Assembly (NCBI GenBank): GCA_016933575.1
Contig: JAFGAR010000151.1
Coordinates: forward strand, 124,001-188,000
Length of the DNA stretch: 64,000 nucleotides
Source: Candidatus Thorarchaeota archaeon
GTDB lineage: Archaea; Asgardarchaeota; Thorarchaeia; Thorarchaeales; Thorarchaeaceae
Reading direction: 5' to 3'
The translations under genes and the position numbers were made by a program. Under the pieces are notes generated by a model, which was given only the letters and a program-made list of their open reading frames with translations, ran no database searches and had not been told where the DNA came from. This document shows, piece by piece, positions 1 through 9,073 of the stretch; positions within the stretch are counted from its first letter, which is position 1; the number at the start of each line of letters is the position of its first letter.

Positions 1-1871
1 TCAAAAACACTTCTCTGCTTATTGTTTCTTCAACGTCATCAGGAAAGACACTATTGGGTGAGCTAGCTGGTGTACCCAAAGCTATGAAGGGGAAGAAACT
101 CATCTATATGTCCCCTCTTGTAGCACTTACGAACGAAAAATACGAGCAATTCAGAAAGCGGTATCGAAAACTTGGCCTTCGTACTGGTATCAAGGTTGGA
201 ATGTCGCGTTTGGACGTGGGAAAAGAAGGCAAACCTATCGTTGATACGGATATCTCAAAAGCTGATATCATCTGTGCAACCTATGAGGCTCTAGATCTTA
301 TATTTCGTTCAGGAAATACTGATGACTTGGGTGATATTGGAACCGTAATAATCGATGAGATTCAGAACCTTGCTGATCCCGAGCGAGGTCCTGAATTGGA
401 TGGAATTATTACACGAATGCGCCTTCACTATCCAAAGGCTCAGTATATTGCTCTCTCAGCTACAGTTGGGTCTCCAGAGGTTCTCGCGAAGGAACTAGGA
501 CTAAAACTTGTGAATTATGAAGGTCGTCCAGTACCTCTTGAACGTCATCTAGTCTTTGCAAGAACTGATGAAGAGAAACGCTCTATCATCCGAAGATTAG
601 TAAATGAAGAATTCAAACACAAGAGCTCTTTCGGTAATAAGGGTCAATCTATTATCTTCACATACTCTCGACGACGTGCTCATGCATTGAGTGATTGGTT
701 AAGAGAACATCATGTGTCTTGTGCTGTCTATCATGGCGGTCTGTCTTATAATCAGAGGCGAGGAATTGAACATTCCTTTGACAAACAGAGGTATGCATGT
801 GTTGTCACTACAGCCGCACTTGGTGCGGGGGTCGATTTACCAGCATCACAGGTAATCTTTGAATCATTAGCAATGGGTGCAGATTGGTTATCTACTGCAG
901 AATTCGAACAGATGCTCGGTCGAGCTGGACGCCTTGGAAAACACGATCGTGGCAAGGTGTATCTAATAGTCCAACCTGAACGGAAATATCATAGTGGTCA
1001 GGATGGAAATGAGGATGAGATTGCAGTACGACTCCTAAATGGCATCATTGAAGATGTTGAACCATTTGCGGACAAGGAAACAAGTGCTGAGCAGATTCTG
1101 GCTACGATTTGCTCTAGAGGGCTTGTTGACCTAAAAGTAATTGCAAGAGCATACCTACGGATGCTTTCAATGTCTGTGCCACCTTCCGAAGCTCTGAAGC
1201 ATCTTGTAAAGACCCATATGATCCGGGTGAAGGAAGGTGGAGCTCATCCGACTGAATTAGGAAGAGCCACTTCACTCTCTTTCTTGACTCCCAGTACTGG
1301 TCTTGAAGTTATGAAACTCACAACATCATATGATGTTCTAGATATAGCAATCATGCTTGAACCATTTGAAAACGTATACCTTAGTAGTAAATTACAAGAG
1401 GAGATTAACTCAGCATTCCGGACTCATATGCCGACTAGACTCTTTTCTGGAGTTTTCAGTGAGATTAGCGATGTGAGTAAACCGGGAAGCGGCGCTGGAA
1501 GACTTCCACAATGGGTGTTTGAGGTTTTTGGAAGATGGGCAACTTCTTTCTTCAACTGTGGTTGTCGAGACTTTCCTGAATGTGACCATGGTAAGATAAA
1601 ATTGGGTCGATGGCTCGTTGACCGGAGGGAGGAGGGATTGAATCCATCTGGACTTGCAGGACGCCTCCATGATGAATTTGAACTCTGGGCATACCCCGGC
1701 GACCTCTTTTCATGGCTTGACTCCCTCATTCACAGTCTTAAAGCAGTTCAACGTATTGCAAGTGTTGCTGGAAAAATAGATCTTAGTGAAGAGATTGATA
1801 GTCAGATAGCTCGTATTGAAAGACCACTTGAGAATTATAACGTAGAAGAGGCAGAAGACACTAAGAAGTGA
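1..1871 (+). CDS. Ski2-like DEAD/DEAH-box helicase, 5' partial
   Basis: The reading frame is open from the first bases, so the start lies upstream of the window. It is an ATP-dependent superfamily 2 helicase. Visible motifs in order are Walker A (SSTSSGKT, bases 27-50), motif II DEIQ (bases 354-365), SAT (motif III, LSATVGSP), motif V region (GAGVDLPA) and motif VI QMLGRAGR. The C-terminal third has a cysteine/histidine cluster (CGCRDFPECDHG) and a helical tail, resembling archaeal Ski2-like helicases with a DUF5814-type extension; that subfamily name is from memory. The last 11 bases overlap the convergent zinc-ribbon gene. The helicase class is certain, the substrate unknown. Confidence 0.9.
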   Translation, partial: KNTSLLIVSSTSSGKTLLGELAGVPKAMKGKKLIYMSPLVALTNEKYEQFRKRYRKLGLRTGIKVGMSRLDVGKEGKPIVDTDISKADIICATYEALDLIFRSGNTDDLGDIGTVIIDEIQNLADPERGPELDGIITRMRLHYPKAQYIALSATVGSPEVLAKELGLKLVNYEGRPVPLERHLVFARTDEEKRSIIRRLVNEEFKHKSSFGNKGQSIIFTYSRRRAHALSDWLREHHVSCAVYHGGLSYNQRRGIEHSFDKQRYACVVTTAALGAGVDLPASQVIFESLAMGADWLSTAEFEQMLGRAGRLGKHDRGKVYLIVQPERKYHSGQDGNEDEIAVRLLNGIIEDVEPFADKETSAEQILATICSRGLVDLKVIARAYLRMLSMSVPPSEALKHLVKTHMIRVKEGGAHPTELGRATSLSFLTPSTGLEVMKLTTSYDVLDIAIMLEPFENVYLSSKLQEEINSAFRTHMPTRLFSGVFSEISDVSKPGSGAGRLPQWVFEVFGRWATSFFNCGCRDFPECDHGKIKLGRWLVDRREEGLNPSGLAGRLHDEFELWAYPGDLFSWLDSLIHSLKAVQRIASVAGKIDLSEEIDSQIARIERPLENYNVEEAEDTKK

Positions 1872-2121
1872 GATCGTCCTTTTCAATCTCAAATAGAACT
1901 CTGATATTTCCTACAAGCTCAGGCGGCATCGAGTCCAGATTAAGATCAATCCAGCTATGCAGATCTCTTCGTATTGTTTCTTTATTCTCCAGCGCTGGAG
2001 GCAAATCAGACCTATCCTCCGAAACAATCTGGAAATGAGAACATCCGCAACTGCATTGTCCTTCCAGAACCATGTCAATATCAACTGAAGTCTTTCCACA
2101 ATTTCTGCATAGGAAGATCAA
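1861..2121 (-). CDS. small zinc-ribbon protein
   Basis: 86 residues beginning from a TTG codon with GGTGA about 9 bases upstream. The N-terminus has a zinc ribbon made of CRNCG and CSCGC, followed by a short charged helical tail. This layout resembles the archaeal DUF2072/COG3364 Zn-ribbon proteins, but the match is by eye only. It is convergent with the helicase and overlaps its last codons. No downstream gene on the same strand suggests a partner. Likely a small nucleic-acid or protein-binding adaptor. Confidence 0.65.
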   Translation of the reverse strand: MIFLCRNCGKTSVDIDMVLEGQCSCGCSHFQIVSEDRSDLPPALENKETIRRDLHSWIDLNLDSMPPELVGNIRVLFEIEKDDLTS

Positions 2122-2248
2122 ATGTGATTGTCACCAAAGACTTGTGTGAGTTATGAGCCTATGAGACTTGGTATGGCTTGAGTAATACACGCGTATGTAG
2201 GACTAGACTTATTTGCCACATATTCTGGCTATATGGGGGGCAAAATAA

Positions 2249-2506
2249 ATGGCTAAATTATGCACAACCTGTCGGGAAAAAGCAAAGGTTCGTTGTGATA
2301 GATGTCACAACGAATATTGTTTGGATCATGCTATCAAATGCCCTTCTTGTGGTACAATTACATGCATTCGAGATCTTGGGAAGAAACGGAAATGTCCGAT
2401 CTGTAGTCATTCCTTAGATATTTGCCCTGAGTGTCTTATGAATGGCAAGATTGTTCGAACTCTAAAGAATACGAACTATTGCCCAGAGTGCGGCTGGAGT
2501 ACTTAG
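2249..2506 (+). CDS. multi-zinc-finger small protein (B-box/treble-clef-like)
   Basis: 85 residues with about 15 Cys/His residues in several CxxC pairs: CTTC, CDRC, YCLDH, CPSC, CPIC, CPEC, CPECG. The first half (C-x2-C-x8-C-x2-C-x4-C-x2-H) follows the spacing of AN1/B-box-type fingers, and the end is a rubredoxin-like ribbon. It probably binds two to four zinc ions and acts as a protein or RNA adaptor. A run of six G residues 8 bases upstream of the ATG probably serves as the ribosome binding site. The 3' end overlaps the convergent membrane protein gene by 4 bases. Confidence 0.7.
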   Translation: MAKLCTTCREKAKVRCDRCHNEYCLDHAIKCPSCGTITCIRDLGKKRKCPICSHSLDICPECLMNGKIVRTLKNTNYCPECGWST

Positions 2507-2757
2507 AAGTACAATAACAACCATATCATCATTAATCCGACGCCAATAATTCCTGCAATCATCCATCCTTTCTTTCCATAACCCCAAACGATTGGTATCG
2601 GACCAAGAAATATGACGCCTTTACTCTCTGATTTTATTTGGGACGTTTCTTTAGATTGAGACATATTGAGTATTGAAAATAGTACAAGAAGAATACCACT
2701 AATCAACAGTAACCATCCGAGAGCATTAACAATTTCAATTAATTGCATTGAGGTCAC
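2503..2757 (-). CDS. DUF131/TIGR00304-type small membrane protein
   Basis: 84 residues with two predicted membrane helices (about 10-29 and 65-83) and a central GVIFLGPIPIVWG segment. That segment is characteristic of the archaeal TIGR00304/DUF131 family, whose function is unknown. The start codon overlaps the stop of the upstream gene in an ATGA arrangement, so it is probably translationally coupled as the last gene of a three-gene operon with the two genes upstream on this strand. Confidence 0.75.
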   Translation of the reverse strand: MTSMQLIEIVNALGWLLLISGILLVLFSILNMSQSKETSQIKSESKGVIFLGPIPIVWGYGKKGWMIAGIIGVGLMMIWLLLYF

Positions 2758-3317
2758 CTAGTGTCCAGAATTTTACTTGGCAATTCAAACACCATCTTCT
2801 CATATCCTCCAACTTCATCCCCGTCCATTGCCCATAGGGTGATGATATCACTATAGACGTCATAATCGAGAGCTGTTTCTATTTCCATTATTTTTGTCCC
2901 AACTGGAAATCTCCATAGAATTTCAAAATCATATGGTGCTATCTCTTCCTCTAACCAAGTTTCTATTTTATTCGTTCTCTCTGTGAATCTACCTGCAAAA
3001 TCTATCAGATAGGTCACTGCCACAACATCTGTGTCTCCCTTTAGAAAGATATCACAATAATCAATCCTTGACTTGACACGTTCTCCATTTATTTCGACTC
3101 TCTCCTTATCGAGAAAGAACTGCATATTTCCAGCTAACTTATCAATCTCTTCAGCAAGTAAAGCCTCGTCTCGTATGACTCTAGGATAATACTTACCAAG
3201 ATCAAGATATTCAAAGGTAAGCTTCTCGTGTATCTCACCAGAGATTGATACTGAGAAAAAAGACTCTGCATGCACCGGTTCTACTAGTTCGGAATCTGGA
3301 ATCTCCACTCTTTTCAC
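2754..3317 (-). CDS. conserved hypothetical protein (187 aa)
   Basis: Starts at GTG immediately after the TAG stop of the upstream metallo-beta-lactamase gene, with no spacer, so the two are probably co-translated. The product is acidic and soluble, with alternating strands and helices, no signal peptide, no membrane segment and no cysteine cluster. I do not recognise a family. Its place between a nuclease-like hydrolase and a DUF131 membrane protein does not point to a function. Confidence 0.7.
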   Translation of the reverse strand: MKRVEIPDSELVEPVHAESFFSVSISGEIHEKLTFEYLDLGKYYPRVIRDEALLAEEIDKLAGNMQFFLDKERVEINGERVKSRIDYCDIFLKGDTDVVAVTYLIDFAGRFTERTNKIETWLEEEIAPYDFEILWRFPVGTKIMEIETALDYDVYSDIITLWAMDGDEVGGYEKMVFELPSKILDTR

Positions 3318-4322
3318 CTACTCAAGTGGGACTGCATTGATTCCCACTTCTGATAGATGCTTGGCAAACAGATGTGCCTTTTCTGTAAAAACATATGTGA
3401 CTCGTGGTTTTACAGCCTCTGCGAACTCAAGAAGCCCTTGAAAATCAGAGTGTGCACTTAATGGAAAGCCTCTCTCACTATATTTGCCCAGAGTCCATCC
3501 TGAGAGGCTGAAGCGTTCCGTATTCAATTCAAGTCTTCTAGATGTCTTCCTATCCAGTACATTTCTGGCAGTTTCAATTGTATGCTTAATCGAAGAACTG
3601 ACTATTACTGCACCAGAATCCAGAATATCAGATACATTGATTGATTTGAGAGATTGATGTCTTAGATCAACTCCATGGTCTTTGTATACCTTACAAATTC
3701 TATCAATACTCATATTTCCACTGACTACTCGAAATCCTCCACTCTGCAGAAGGGCAATGGCTTCCTGTGATTTCCCTAGAGAATATGCATTGAATACAGG
3801 TATCTTTCCTTCATCTAAAGAGGTTGTTGCCGCATCAAGAATATTATCATAGACTCCTCTACGATCTGGAAATATCCACTCTGGAGTTCCGTAAGTTGCT
3901 TCAGTGATTAGAACGTCAGCTTCGACTGGTTTAGCCGCTTTGTGGACAAAGCTATCAACATTGTTGAAATCACCCGTATATAGCACGGTCAAACCATCAT
4001 CAAACTCAAGATGGAACATTGTTGAACCAAGGACATGTCCTGCATTTAGTAGAGTTATATTCACACCTATTTGGCCGAACATATCTCCAACTCTCAAGAT
4101 GATCTTGTTCTCAAATGCATTTGCATTTCTAGCAAACCATGTATCAAAGGTGGCTTGCGTGGCTATGATATGTGCTGCACGGGTCAGTCCTCCGATATGA
4201 TCCGAATGCGAGTGCGAAAGAAGAGTTGTTTCTCCCTTAATACCTGCATCAAATGCCAGCCTAATATTGCCATATTCAAGAAGGAAGCCGGTTCCAACTT
4301 TCTTTACGCTAAGTGTGGACAT
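3318..4322 (-). CDS. metallo-beta-lactamase fold hydrolase, beta-CASP/exonuclease-like
   Basis: 334 residues. The zinc-binding HSHSDH motif is at residues 37-42, followed by a GHVLGS loop, YTGDF (metal-bridging Asp) and ITEATYG. The C-terminal PLSAHSD motif supplies another metal-binding His. This order is typical of the CPSF73/exonuclease-like branch of the fold (COG1236-like), where members cut RNA or DNA ends. It is shorter than full beta-CASP nucleases, so the cap domain is reduced. First gene of an operon with the hypothetical and DUF131 genes. The hydrolase fold is clear; RNA or DNA as substrate is inferred. Confidence 0.85.
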   Translation of the reverse strand: MSTLSVKKVGTGFLLEYGNIRLAFDAGIKGETTLLSHSHSDHIGGLTRAAHIIATQATFDTWFARNANAFENKIILRVGDMFGQIGVNITLLNAGHVLGSTMFHLEFDDGLTVLYTGDFNNVDSFVHKAAKPVEADVLITEATYGTPEWIFPDRRGVYDNILDAATTSLDEGKIPVFNAYSLGKSQEAIALLQSGGFRVVSGNMSIDRICKVYKDHGVDLRHQSLKSINVSDILDSGAVIVSSSIKHTIETARNVLDRKTSRRLELNTERFSLSGWTLGKYSERGFPLSAHSDFQGLLEFAEAVKPRVTYVFTEKAHLFAKHLSEVGINAVPLE

Positions 4323-4380
4323 GGGATGACCTTTCTAAAGAGAGCCCATTGACAACAAAAGGGTTTCTCACTATTGCATT

Positions 4381-5274
4381 CTATAGATGCTTTCTCATAA
4401 GTGTCATTGTTCTGCTCTTAAGAGTCCCTCCAAAATTGTGGGCAATCTCTTCCATAAGCATTCTCTGACCTTGTCCAATTAATGGTAGATGAATTGTTTT
4501 GACATCGCTCTCGGATAGAATATTAGAGATATGGTGCATTATCTCACCATAAGGAACATTGGGGTCTACAACTAAGAGACCTATGATGATGGATTTCCCT
4601 ATCTTGTCATAACTAATGCATAATCGGACTTTTCCCTCTACTGAAACCGTTCTCAGTGTTTTTCTAAAAGAACTAAAATCAAGGCTCGCCCATACGAGAG
4701 ATGTTGTAAGTCCTAATTCTTTCGCAACATCCCAGATAAGCTGCTTTGCTCCTTCTCTATCTGCAATCACATCCCATCCTTCACTTGCTCCTTTGAACTC
4801 TATCTCTTGTTCCAGATCAAATGAATAGTGGTGCAGTTTAGAGATCTCGTGAAAACCAATCTTCTCTAGAGTGTCTTTGGTCCAAGAATCTAGTTCGAAG
4901 CTAAGAGGAAAATCCAGTCTATTTACGTCAATATCATCAGAAACAAGTGCATCAACATCTCTGATTGCCACAGTCTTCATGAATGGGAGTGAAGTCTTAA
5001 TGATATGGTAGGCAATCTTGTCCCTATCTATTTCTCTCACAGCCACTGAAGCCAGCATCATTCCAAGACGTGTTTTGTCACGATAGATTGATGTTCCACC
5101 AACAATATCGTCTTCAACTGATGATACAAATGCAATTGAATCAGGTAAGTTCAGGAATTGTGTTGCTAAATTTTTATTAACATGTCTGCCTTTGGTGTTG
5201 TTTTCTTGGAAGTCCAACCATTCTTCTAGTTCATCTGCTCGAAGTCTTCGATTGAACATCACCGGAGTACTCAT
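4381..5274 (-). CDS. GNAT-like acyltransferase family protein
   Basis: 297 residues. The segment at about 45-110 (strand, IVGGTSIYRD turn, then a strand ending in SVAVRE) has the order of an acetyltransferase core. A second strand-rich half follows from about residue 155, suggesting a tandem GNAT layout. The acetyl-CoA loop (R/Q-x-x-G-x-G/A) is not clearly preserved, so activity is uncertain. It lies 23 bases downstream of the mer gene on the same strand and may share its transcript. No substrate can be inferred. Confidence 0.55.
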   Translation of the reverse strand: MSTPVMFNRRLRADELEEWLDFQENNTKGRHVNKNLATQFLNLPDSIAFVSSVEDDIVGGTSIYRDKTRLGMMLASVAVREIDRDKIAYHIIKTSLPFMKTVAIRDVDALVSDDIDVNRLDFPLSFELDSWTKDTLEKIGFHEISKLHHYSFDLEQEIEFKGASEGWDVIADREGAKQLIWDVAKELGLTTSLVWASLDFSSFRKTLRTVSVEGKVRLCISYDKIGKSIIIGLLVVDPNVPYGEIMHHISNILSESDVKTIHLPLIGQGQRMLMEEIAHNFGGTLKSRTMTLMRKHL

Positions 5275-5297
5275 GATATTCTCAATCCGTAAGATGG

Positions 5298-6362
5298 CTA
5301 GAATTCTGAGATGTTAGGGATGATTTCTCTACCTATTTGCTTTATTGCTTCGATTTTATCAGGACCGATTGGCGACCCGACAATCAATTGTGTGACTCCG
5401 GTCTTGACCAAGTCTTCGATTCTGTCAAGACATTGACGTGTATTTCCGACAACTGCAAAGGCATCAATCATCTCATCTGTTACGACCTTATCCAAGTCAT
5501 TCATTCTACCTTGGGCAAGTGTATCAGTCACTTCTTGACACTTGTCAGAATCCAATCCATGTCGATCAAGTACTATCTTGGGAGAACCTGCAACGATAAA
5601 TCCGACCACGAGTTTGAGATCTCCTCCCTTAGCCTCTTCAAGTGTGGGAGCAATACTAAATGCAGTATAGGCTCCGATATCGATTTCTCTGATATCTCTT
5701 TGAGATCTCTCTACTCCTATCTTTATTCGTTTCATAGCTTCATCAAAATCCCTTGGATGGCTTGCATTAATCAATAATCCATCAACGATTTCTGCAGTGC
5801 GTTCAAGCATCTCCGGACCCTGTACACCTGCATAAATAGGAATCTTGGGTGCTTGCTTCACTTCTTTACCATTCACCACCAATATGGAACCATCATCTTG
5901 TACGACGGGTTTCTTTTTTACATGAGTGAGTTTGGCTCCTTTAATTTGAAACACATTTCCATTAAATGATACTCTCTCACCTTGAGTGAGCTCTCGTATA
6001 ATTCTGATTCCTTCTAACACTGTTGTGACAGGTTTCGTCCATTTAATTCCGAGATCATCCAAGGTTATCTTGTCTCCAGCTCCCAGCCCAATTGCTGCTC
6101 TTCCTCCAGAAATCTCATTCACCGTGACTATAGCAGCTGCAGATAAGGCTGGGCTAGTATGATACGGATTAGTGACTCCTGGACCAATTATCACCCTTTC
6201 AGTGTTCAATGCAATAGCAGTGACCGTGACCCAGAGATTTCTATTATTGTAGTGGTCTGTAATCCAAATATGGTCAAATCCCACTTCTTCCGCAAGCTTG
6301 GACATTTCGATTATTTGTTTTATTGAACGATCCGGTACAAACTCAATGCCCATCTGTAACAT
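5298..6362 (-). CDS. mer: 5,10-methylenetetrahydromethanopterin reductase (F420-dependent)
   Basis: Reduces methylene- to methyl-tetrahydromethanopterin with coenzyme F420H2, a step of the archaeal methyl branch of the Wood-Ljungdahl pathway. The 354-residue protein is a luciferase-like barrel with family signatures: EVGFDHIWITDHY near residue 27, GPGVTNPYHTSPA near 80, GLGAGDK near 113 and DGLLINASHP near 215. About 20 residues longer than I recall for Mer because of an insertion around residues 168-190 (KPVVQDDGSILVVNG). Start is ATG with a good AGGAG. Divergent from the Zn-alcohol dehydrogenase. An F420-dependent paralogue with another substrate is possible but less likely. Confidence 0.85.
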   Translation of the reverse strand: MLQMGIEFVPDRSIKQIIEMSKLAEEVGFDHIWITDHYNNRNLWVTVTAIALNTERVIIGPGVTNPYHTSPALSAAAIVTVNEISGGRAAIGLGAGDKITLDDLGIKWTKPVTTVLEGIRIIRELTQGERVSFNGNVFQIKGAKLTHVKKKPVVQDDGSILVVNGKEVKQAPKIPIYAGVQGPEMLERTAEIVDGLLINASHPRDFDEAMKRIKIGVERSQRDIREIDIGAYTAFSIAPTLEEAKGGDLKLVVGFIVAGSPKIVLDRHGLDSDKCQEVTDTLAQGRMNDLDKVVTDEMIDAFAVVGNTRQCLDRIEDLVKTGVTQLIVGSPIGPDKIEAIKQIGREIIPNISEF

Positions 6363-6488
6363 TGATCATTCCTCTCCTGAATAGTTTGAAAATGCCTTTC
6401 AATGGCTCATAAGTCATACTACTTAGTCCAATTCAATATCAATACTATCGAAGGGTTTATCCATCTAGGCACGTCGCAGATTCTACCG

Positions 6489-7478
6489 ATGCAGTCATTA
6501 GTGTTAACCGCAGATGGATTGCAGATTGCAGACACTCCTATTCCACCACTCCTACCAGGTGATGTACGTATTGAGGTTCGCTCAGTAGGAATCTGTGGTA
6601 CCGACTTAGCAATCTGGAGAGGCGACTATGAAGTAGACCTGCCTCTTGTCCTAGGTCACGAGATAGCTGGTTCAATACACGAGAGTTCTGTTCCAGGTAT
6701 TGAAGTTGGAACCCTTGTGACCACTGAGATTGACCTGTCTTGTGGAAGATGTTGGTATTGTAGAAGCGGCGATAGGCAATATTGTGAAAAAAAGAAAATC
6801 TTGGGAATTACATGTGATGGGGGTCTATCGGAATATCTGAGTGTCCCCGCAGATATAATCCATCCATTGCCTCTAAGCGTTACTACTGTCCAAGCCACAT
6901 TTGTAGAACCACTGGCTTCAGCAATCCAGACTCAAAAACGAGCTCCAGCCAAAGAAAATGAAGTTGTCGTCATCTTTGGAAGCGGTAAACTTGCTTTATT
7001 ACTAGCTCAAATCTATGATGCTTCAGGTGCCAATGTACATATCGTTGGTCGAAATCGTCAACAGCTAGGTCTTGCAAGACAATTGGGTCTTAGAAACACC
7101 TATGATAGTATCGAATCTAATTGGAAATCAAAGATACTCAATGTGACCAATGGAATTGGACCAAGAATCGCAATTGAGGCAACAGGGAATATCGATGGAT
7201 TTTCGCTAGCGCTGCAAACTGTGAGGAATGGAGGAATTGTTGCTCTAAAGAGCATGCATGGTTGTCAATTCTCTCTCAATCCAACTGATATTGTTAATAG
7301 AGAACTCACTTTATTTGGAATTAGTAGAGGTCCATTCAAGGAAGCTATTGATATGCTTGATAAAGGTCGAATTGAAGTCACTCGCTTGTTATCAAAAGAA
7401 TTCAAACTTGAAGAAGGAACAAAAGCCTTTGAATTCGCCTCACAACCCTCTGTGACTAAGGTTGTAATCAATATCTAG
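6489..7478 (+). CDS. zinc-dependent medium-chain alcohol dehydrogenase family protein
   Basis: NAD(P)-dependent dehydrogenase with catalytic zinc ligands in GICGTD and GHEIAG, the four-cysteine structural zinc lobe CGRCWYCRSGDRQYC, and a Rossmann nucleotide-binding region beginning VVIFGSGKLALLLAQ. I chose the ATG at 6489 because MQSLVLTADG matches the usual family N-terminus; an upstream in-frame ATG at 6402 would add 29 residues without family resemblance. The substrate is unknown (COG1063-like, threonine/sorbitol dehydrogenase relatives). It is 11 bases upstream of the EndoQ gene and may be co-transcribed. Confidence 0.85.
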   Translation: MQSLVLTADGLQIADTPIPPLLPGDVRIEVRSVGICGTDLAIWRGDYEVDLPLVLGHEIAGSIHESSVPGIEVGTLVTTEIDLSCGRCWYCRSGDRQYCEKKKILGITCDGGLSEYLSVPADIIHPLPLSVTTVQATFVEPLASAIQTQKRAPAKENEVVVIFGSGKLALLLAQIYDASGANVHIVGRNRQQLGLARQLGLRNTYDSIESNWKSKILNVTNGIGPRIAIEATGNIDGFSLALQTVRNGGIVALKSMHGCQFSLNPTDIVNRELTLFGISRGPFKEAIDMLDKGRIEVTRLLSKEFKLEEGTKAFEFASQPSVTKVVINI

Positions 7479-7489
7479 GGTAATCTATC

Positions 7490-8767
7490 ATGCTTCAATT
7501 CAATGTTGACTTGCATATTCATTCACTCCACTCAATCGGAGTGAGTAAGGTCATGACAGTCCCAAAATTGGTTGAGGGAGCAAAGGAAAAGGGGCTCGAT
7601 CTTATTGGAACCGGTGATGCTACCCAGCCTCAGTGGTTGAAACATTTGCAGTCCCATCTCAAGCAAAACAAGGATGTCTATGTCTATGACTCAATCTCGT
7701 TCATTCCAACCGTTGAGATCGAGGACATTGAATCAATTCATCATGTGGTTCTTCTGCCTGATTTTGAATCTGTTGAGAAACTTCGAACATCTTTGAAATC
7801 ATCATCTCCAAATTTGGATCATAAGTGGGGTGGCAGACCTCGTGTCAATCTACGAGGCGAAGAGATTGCTGGTCTAGTTAGAGATGCTGGGGGTATGATT
7901 GGCCCTGCTCACGCCTTCACACCTTTCAAATCAATATTTCGAGAGAACAAACATACATGCCTGAAGACATGCTATGGTAAAGAAACGGACTATATACATT
8001 TCATAGAACTTGGTCTATCTGCAGATTCAGAGATTGCAGATTTTATCCCTGAGCTTCGAAATCTGACATACATAACATCAAGTGATGCCCACTCTCCAAG
8101 TCCAAATAAACTTGGAAGAGAATTTGTTCGTTTTGAGATGCAAAATGCCACTTTTGAAGAGGTATCCCGAGTCTTGAAACGGGAGCGGGGCAGGAAGAGC
8201 CTACTAAATGTGGGGCTTGATCCGCGGCTTGGTAAGTACTTCTTATCGTTTTGTTCAAAGTGCCGTAGAACCCTCAATATTATTGAAGGGACACACTCAC
8301 CTAGTTATGACGAATTGAATATTTACATGAGTTGCATAAATGATGATGAAACGGAGCGACTCCTGCGAGATATTCATCTCCGAAAAATAAAATGTCCTGC
8401 AGATGGGAAACCACTTCGACTCGGTGTCCGAGACCGTGCAGCAGCAATTGGTGATGGAGTTTCTAAAGCTCCTTCTCACCGACCACCATACCTTCGTATA
8501 GCTCCCTTGTTAGACATAATTGTTTCAGCACTCGGAGTCAAATCGGCTTCTTCAAAATCTGCAATCAAACTCTATAATGAGATGAGAGGGACTCTCGGTC
8601 CTGAATCCATAATTCTTACTACTGCTCCCATGACGAAACTGCATAAGTTACATGATAAAGTAGCTCAAATGATTCAAGCATATCGTGACGGAACTGCGTG
8701 TTATGTTGCTGGAGGTGGAGGTCGATATGGGAAATTAATTCCTCCCTGGGAGTGTGAGTCATCCTGA
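7490..8767 (+). CDS. endoQ: endonuclease Q, PHP-domain DNA repair nuclease
   Basis: EndoQ nicks DNA 5' of deaminated bases (uracil, hypoxanthine) and abasic sites. The N-terminal PHP domain has DLHIHS at residues 7-12, GTGDATQP near 41 and TSSDAHSPS near 203, which hold the metal-binding histidines and aspartates. A four-cysteine zinc site follows (FCSKCRRTL and KCPADGKPL). Length 425 matches the known archaeal enzymes (about 424). The C-terminal GGGGRYGK segment is also family-typical. It sits near the Nre repair gene, consistent with a DNA-repair neighbourhood. Confidence 0.9.
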   Translation: MLQFNVDLHIHSLHSIGVSKVMTVPKLVEGAKEKGLDLIGTGDATQPQWLKHLQSHLKQNKDVYVYDSISFIPTVEIEDIESIHHVVLLPDFESVEKLRTSLKSSSPNLDHKWGGRPRVNLRGEEIAGLVRDAGGMIGPAHAFTPFKSIFRENKHTCLKTCYGKETDYIHFIELGLSADSEIADFIPELRNLTYITSSDAHSPSPNKLGREFVRFEMQNATFEEVSRVLKRERGRKSLLNVGLDPRLGKYFLSFCSKCRRTLNIIEGTHSPSYDELNIYMSCINDDETERLLRDIHLRKIKCPADGKPLRLGVRDRAAAIGDGVSKAPSHRPPYLRIAPLLDIIVSALGVKSASSKSAIKLYNEMRGTLGPESIILTTAPMTKLHKLHDKVAQMIQAYRDGTACYVAGGGGRYGKLIPPWECESS

Positions 8768-8772
8768 CAGTT

Positions 8773-9072
8773 GTGCGTGGTGTGATACGCGAAATTGGTC
8801 AGAGTCGAACGACTAGAGTCAGCACACATCAATGGTATGGTTCGACCGATATTGTAATTCAGGATGAGTCCACAGGGAAGACCTATACTATACGTATCTC
8901 TGCTAAAGTGATGGACAAACATAGATTCCTTCCTCGAGTTGGAATGTCTGTCATTGTCCATGGTTATGTTGAAGAAGCTGAATTTGGGCTGTCTGATTAT
9001 ATGGTCACGAGAGTGACAGATATCAAACATGAAGGTGCTGGAATCAAGAAAATCTACAAGTTCGACGATTGA
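8773..9072 (+). CDS. small hypothetical protein, possible OB-fold
   Basis: 99 residues from GTG at 8773, the first available start after an in-frame stop, 5 bases beyond the EndoQ stop, so probably coupled. It is mostly beta strands with basic and aromatic residues (GSTDIVIQDESTG, YTIRISAKVM, GMSVIVHGYVEE, MVTRVTDIKHE), a pattern that fits a small OB-fold barrel. If so, it could bind single-stranded nucleic acid and assist EndoQ. This is inference from strand pattern and position; no family is recognised. Confidence 0.6.
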   Translation: MRGVIREIGQSRTTRVSTHQWYGSTDIVIQDESTGKTYTIRISAKVMDKHRFLPRVGMSVIVHGYVEEAEFGLSDYMVTRVTDIKHEGAGIKKIYKFDD

Positions 9073-9073
9073 A

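Noticed and set aside
5337-5777. 146-codon plus-strand frame inside mer
   Set aside because: Complementary to a certain gene, with an odd Cys/Ser composition and no signal for translation.
8701-9030. 109-codon minus-strand frame across the EndoQ end and the small OB-like gene
   Set aside because: It covers two genes that are better supported by start signals and spacing.
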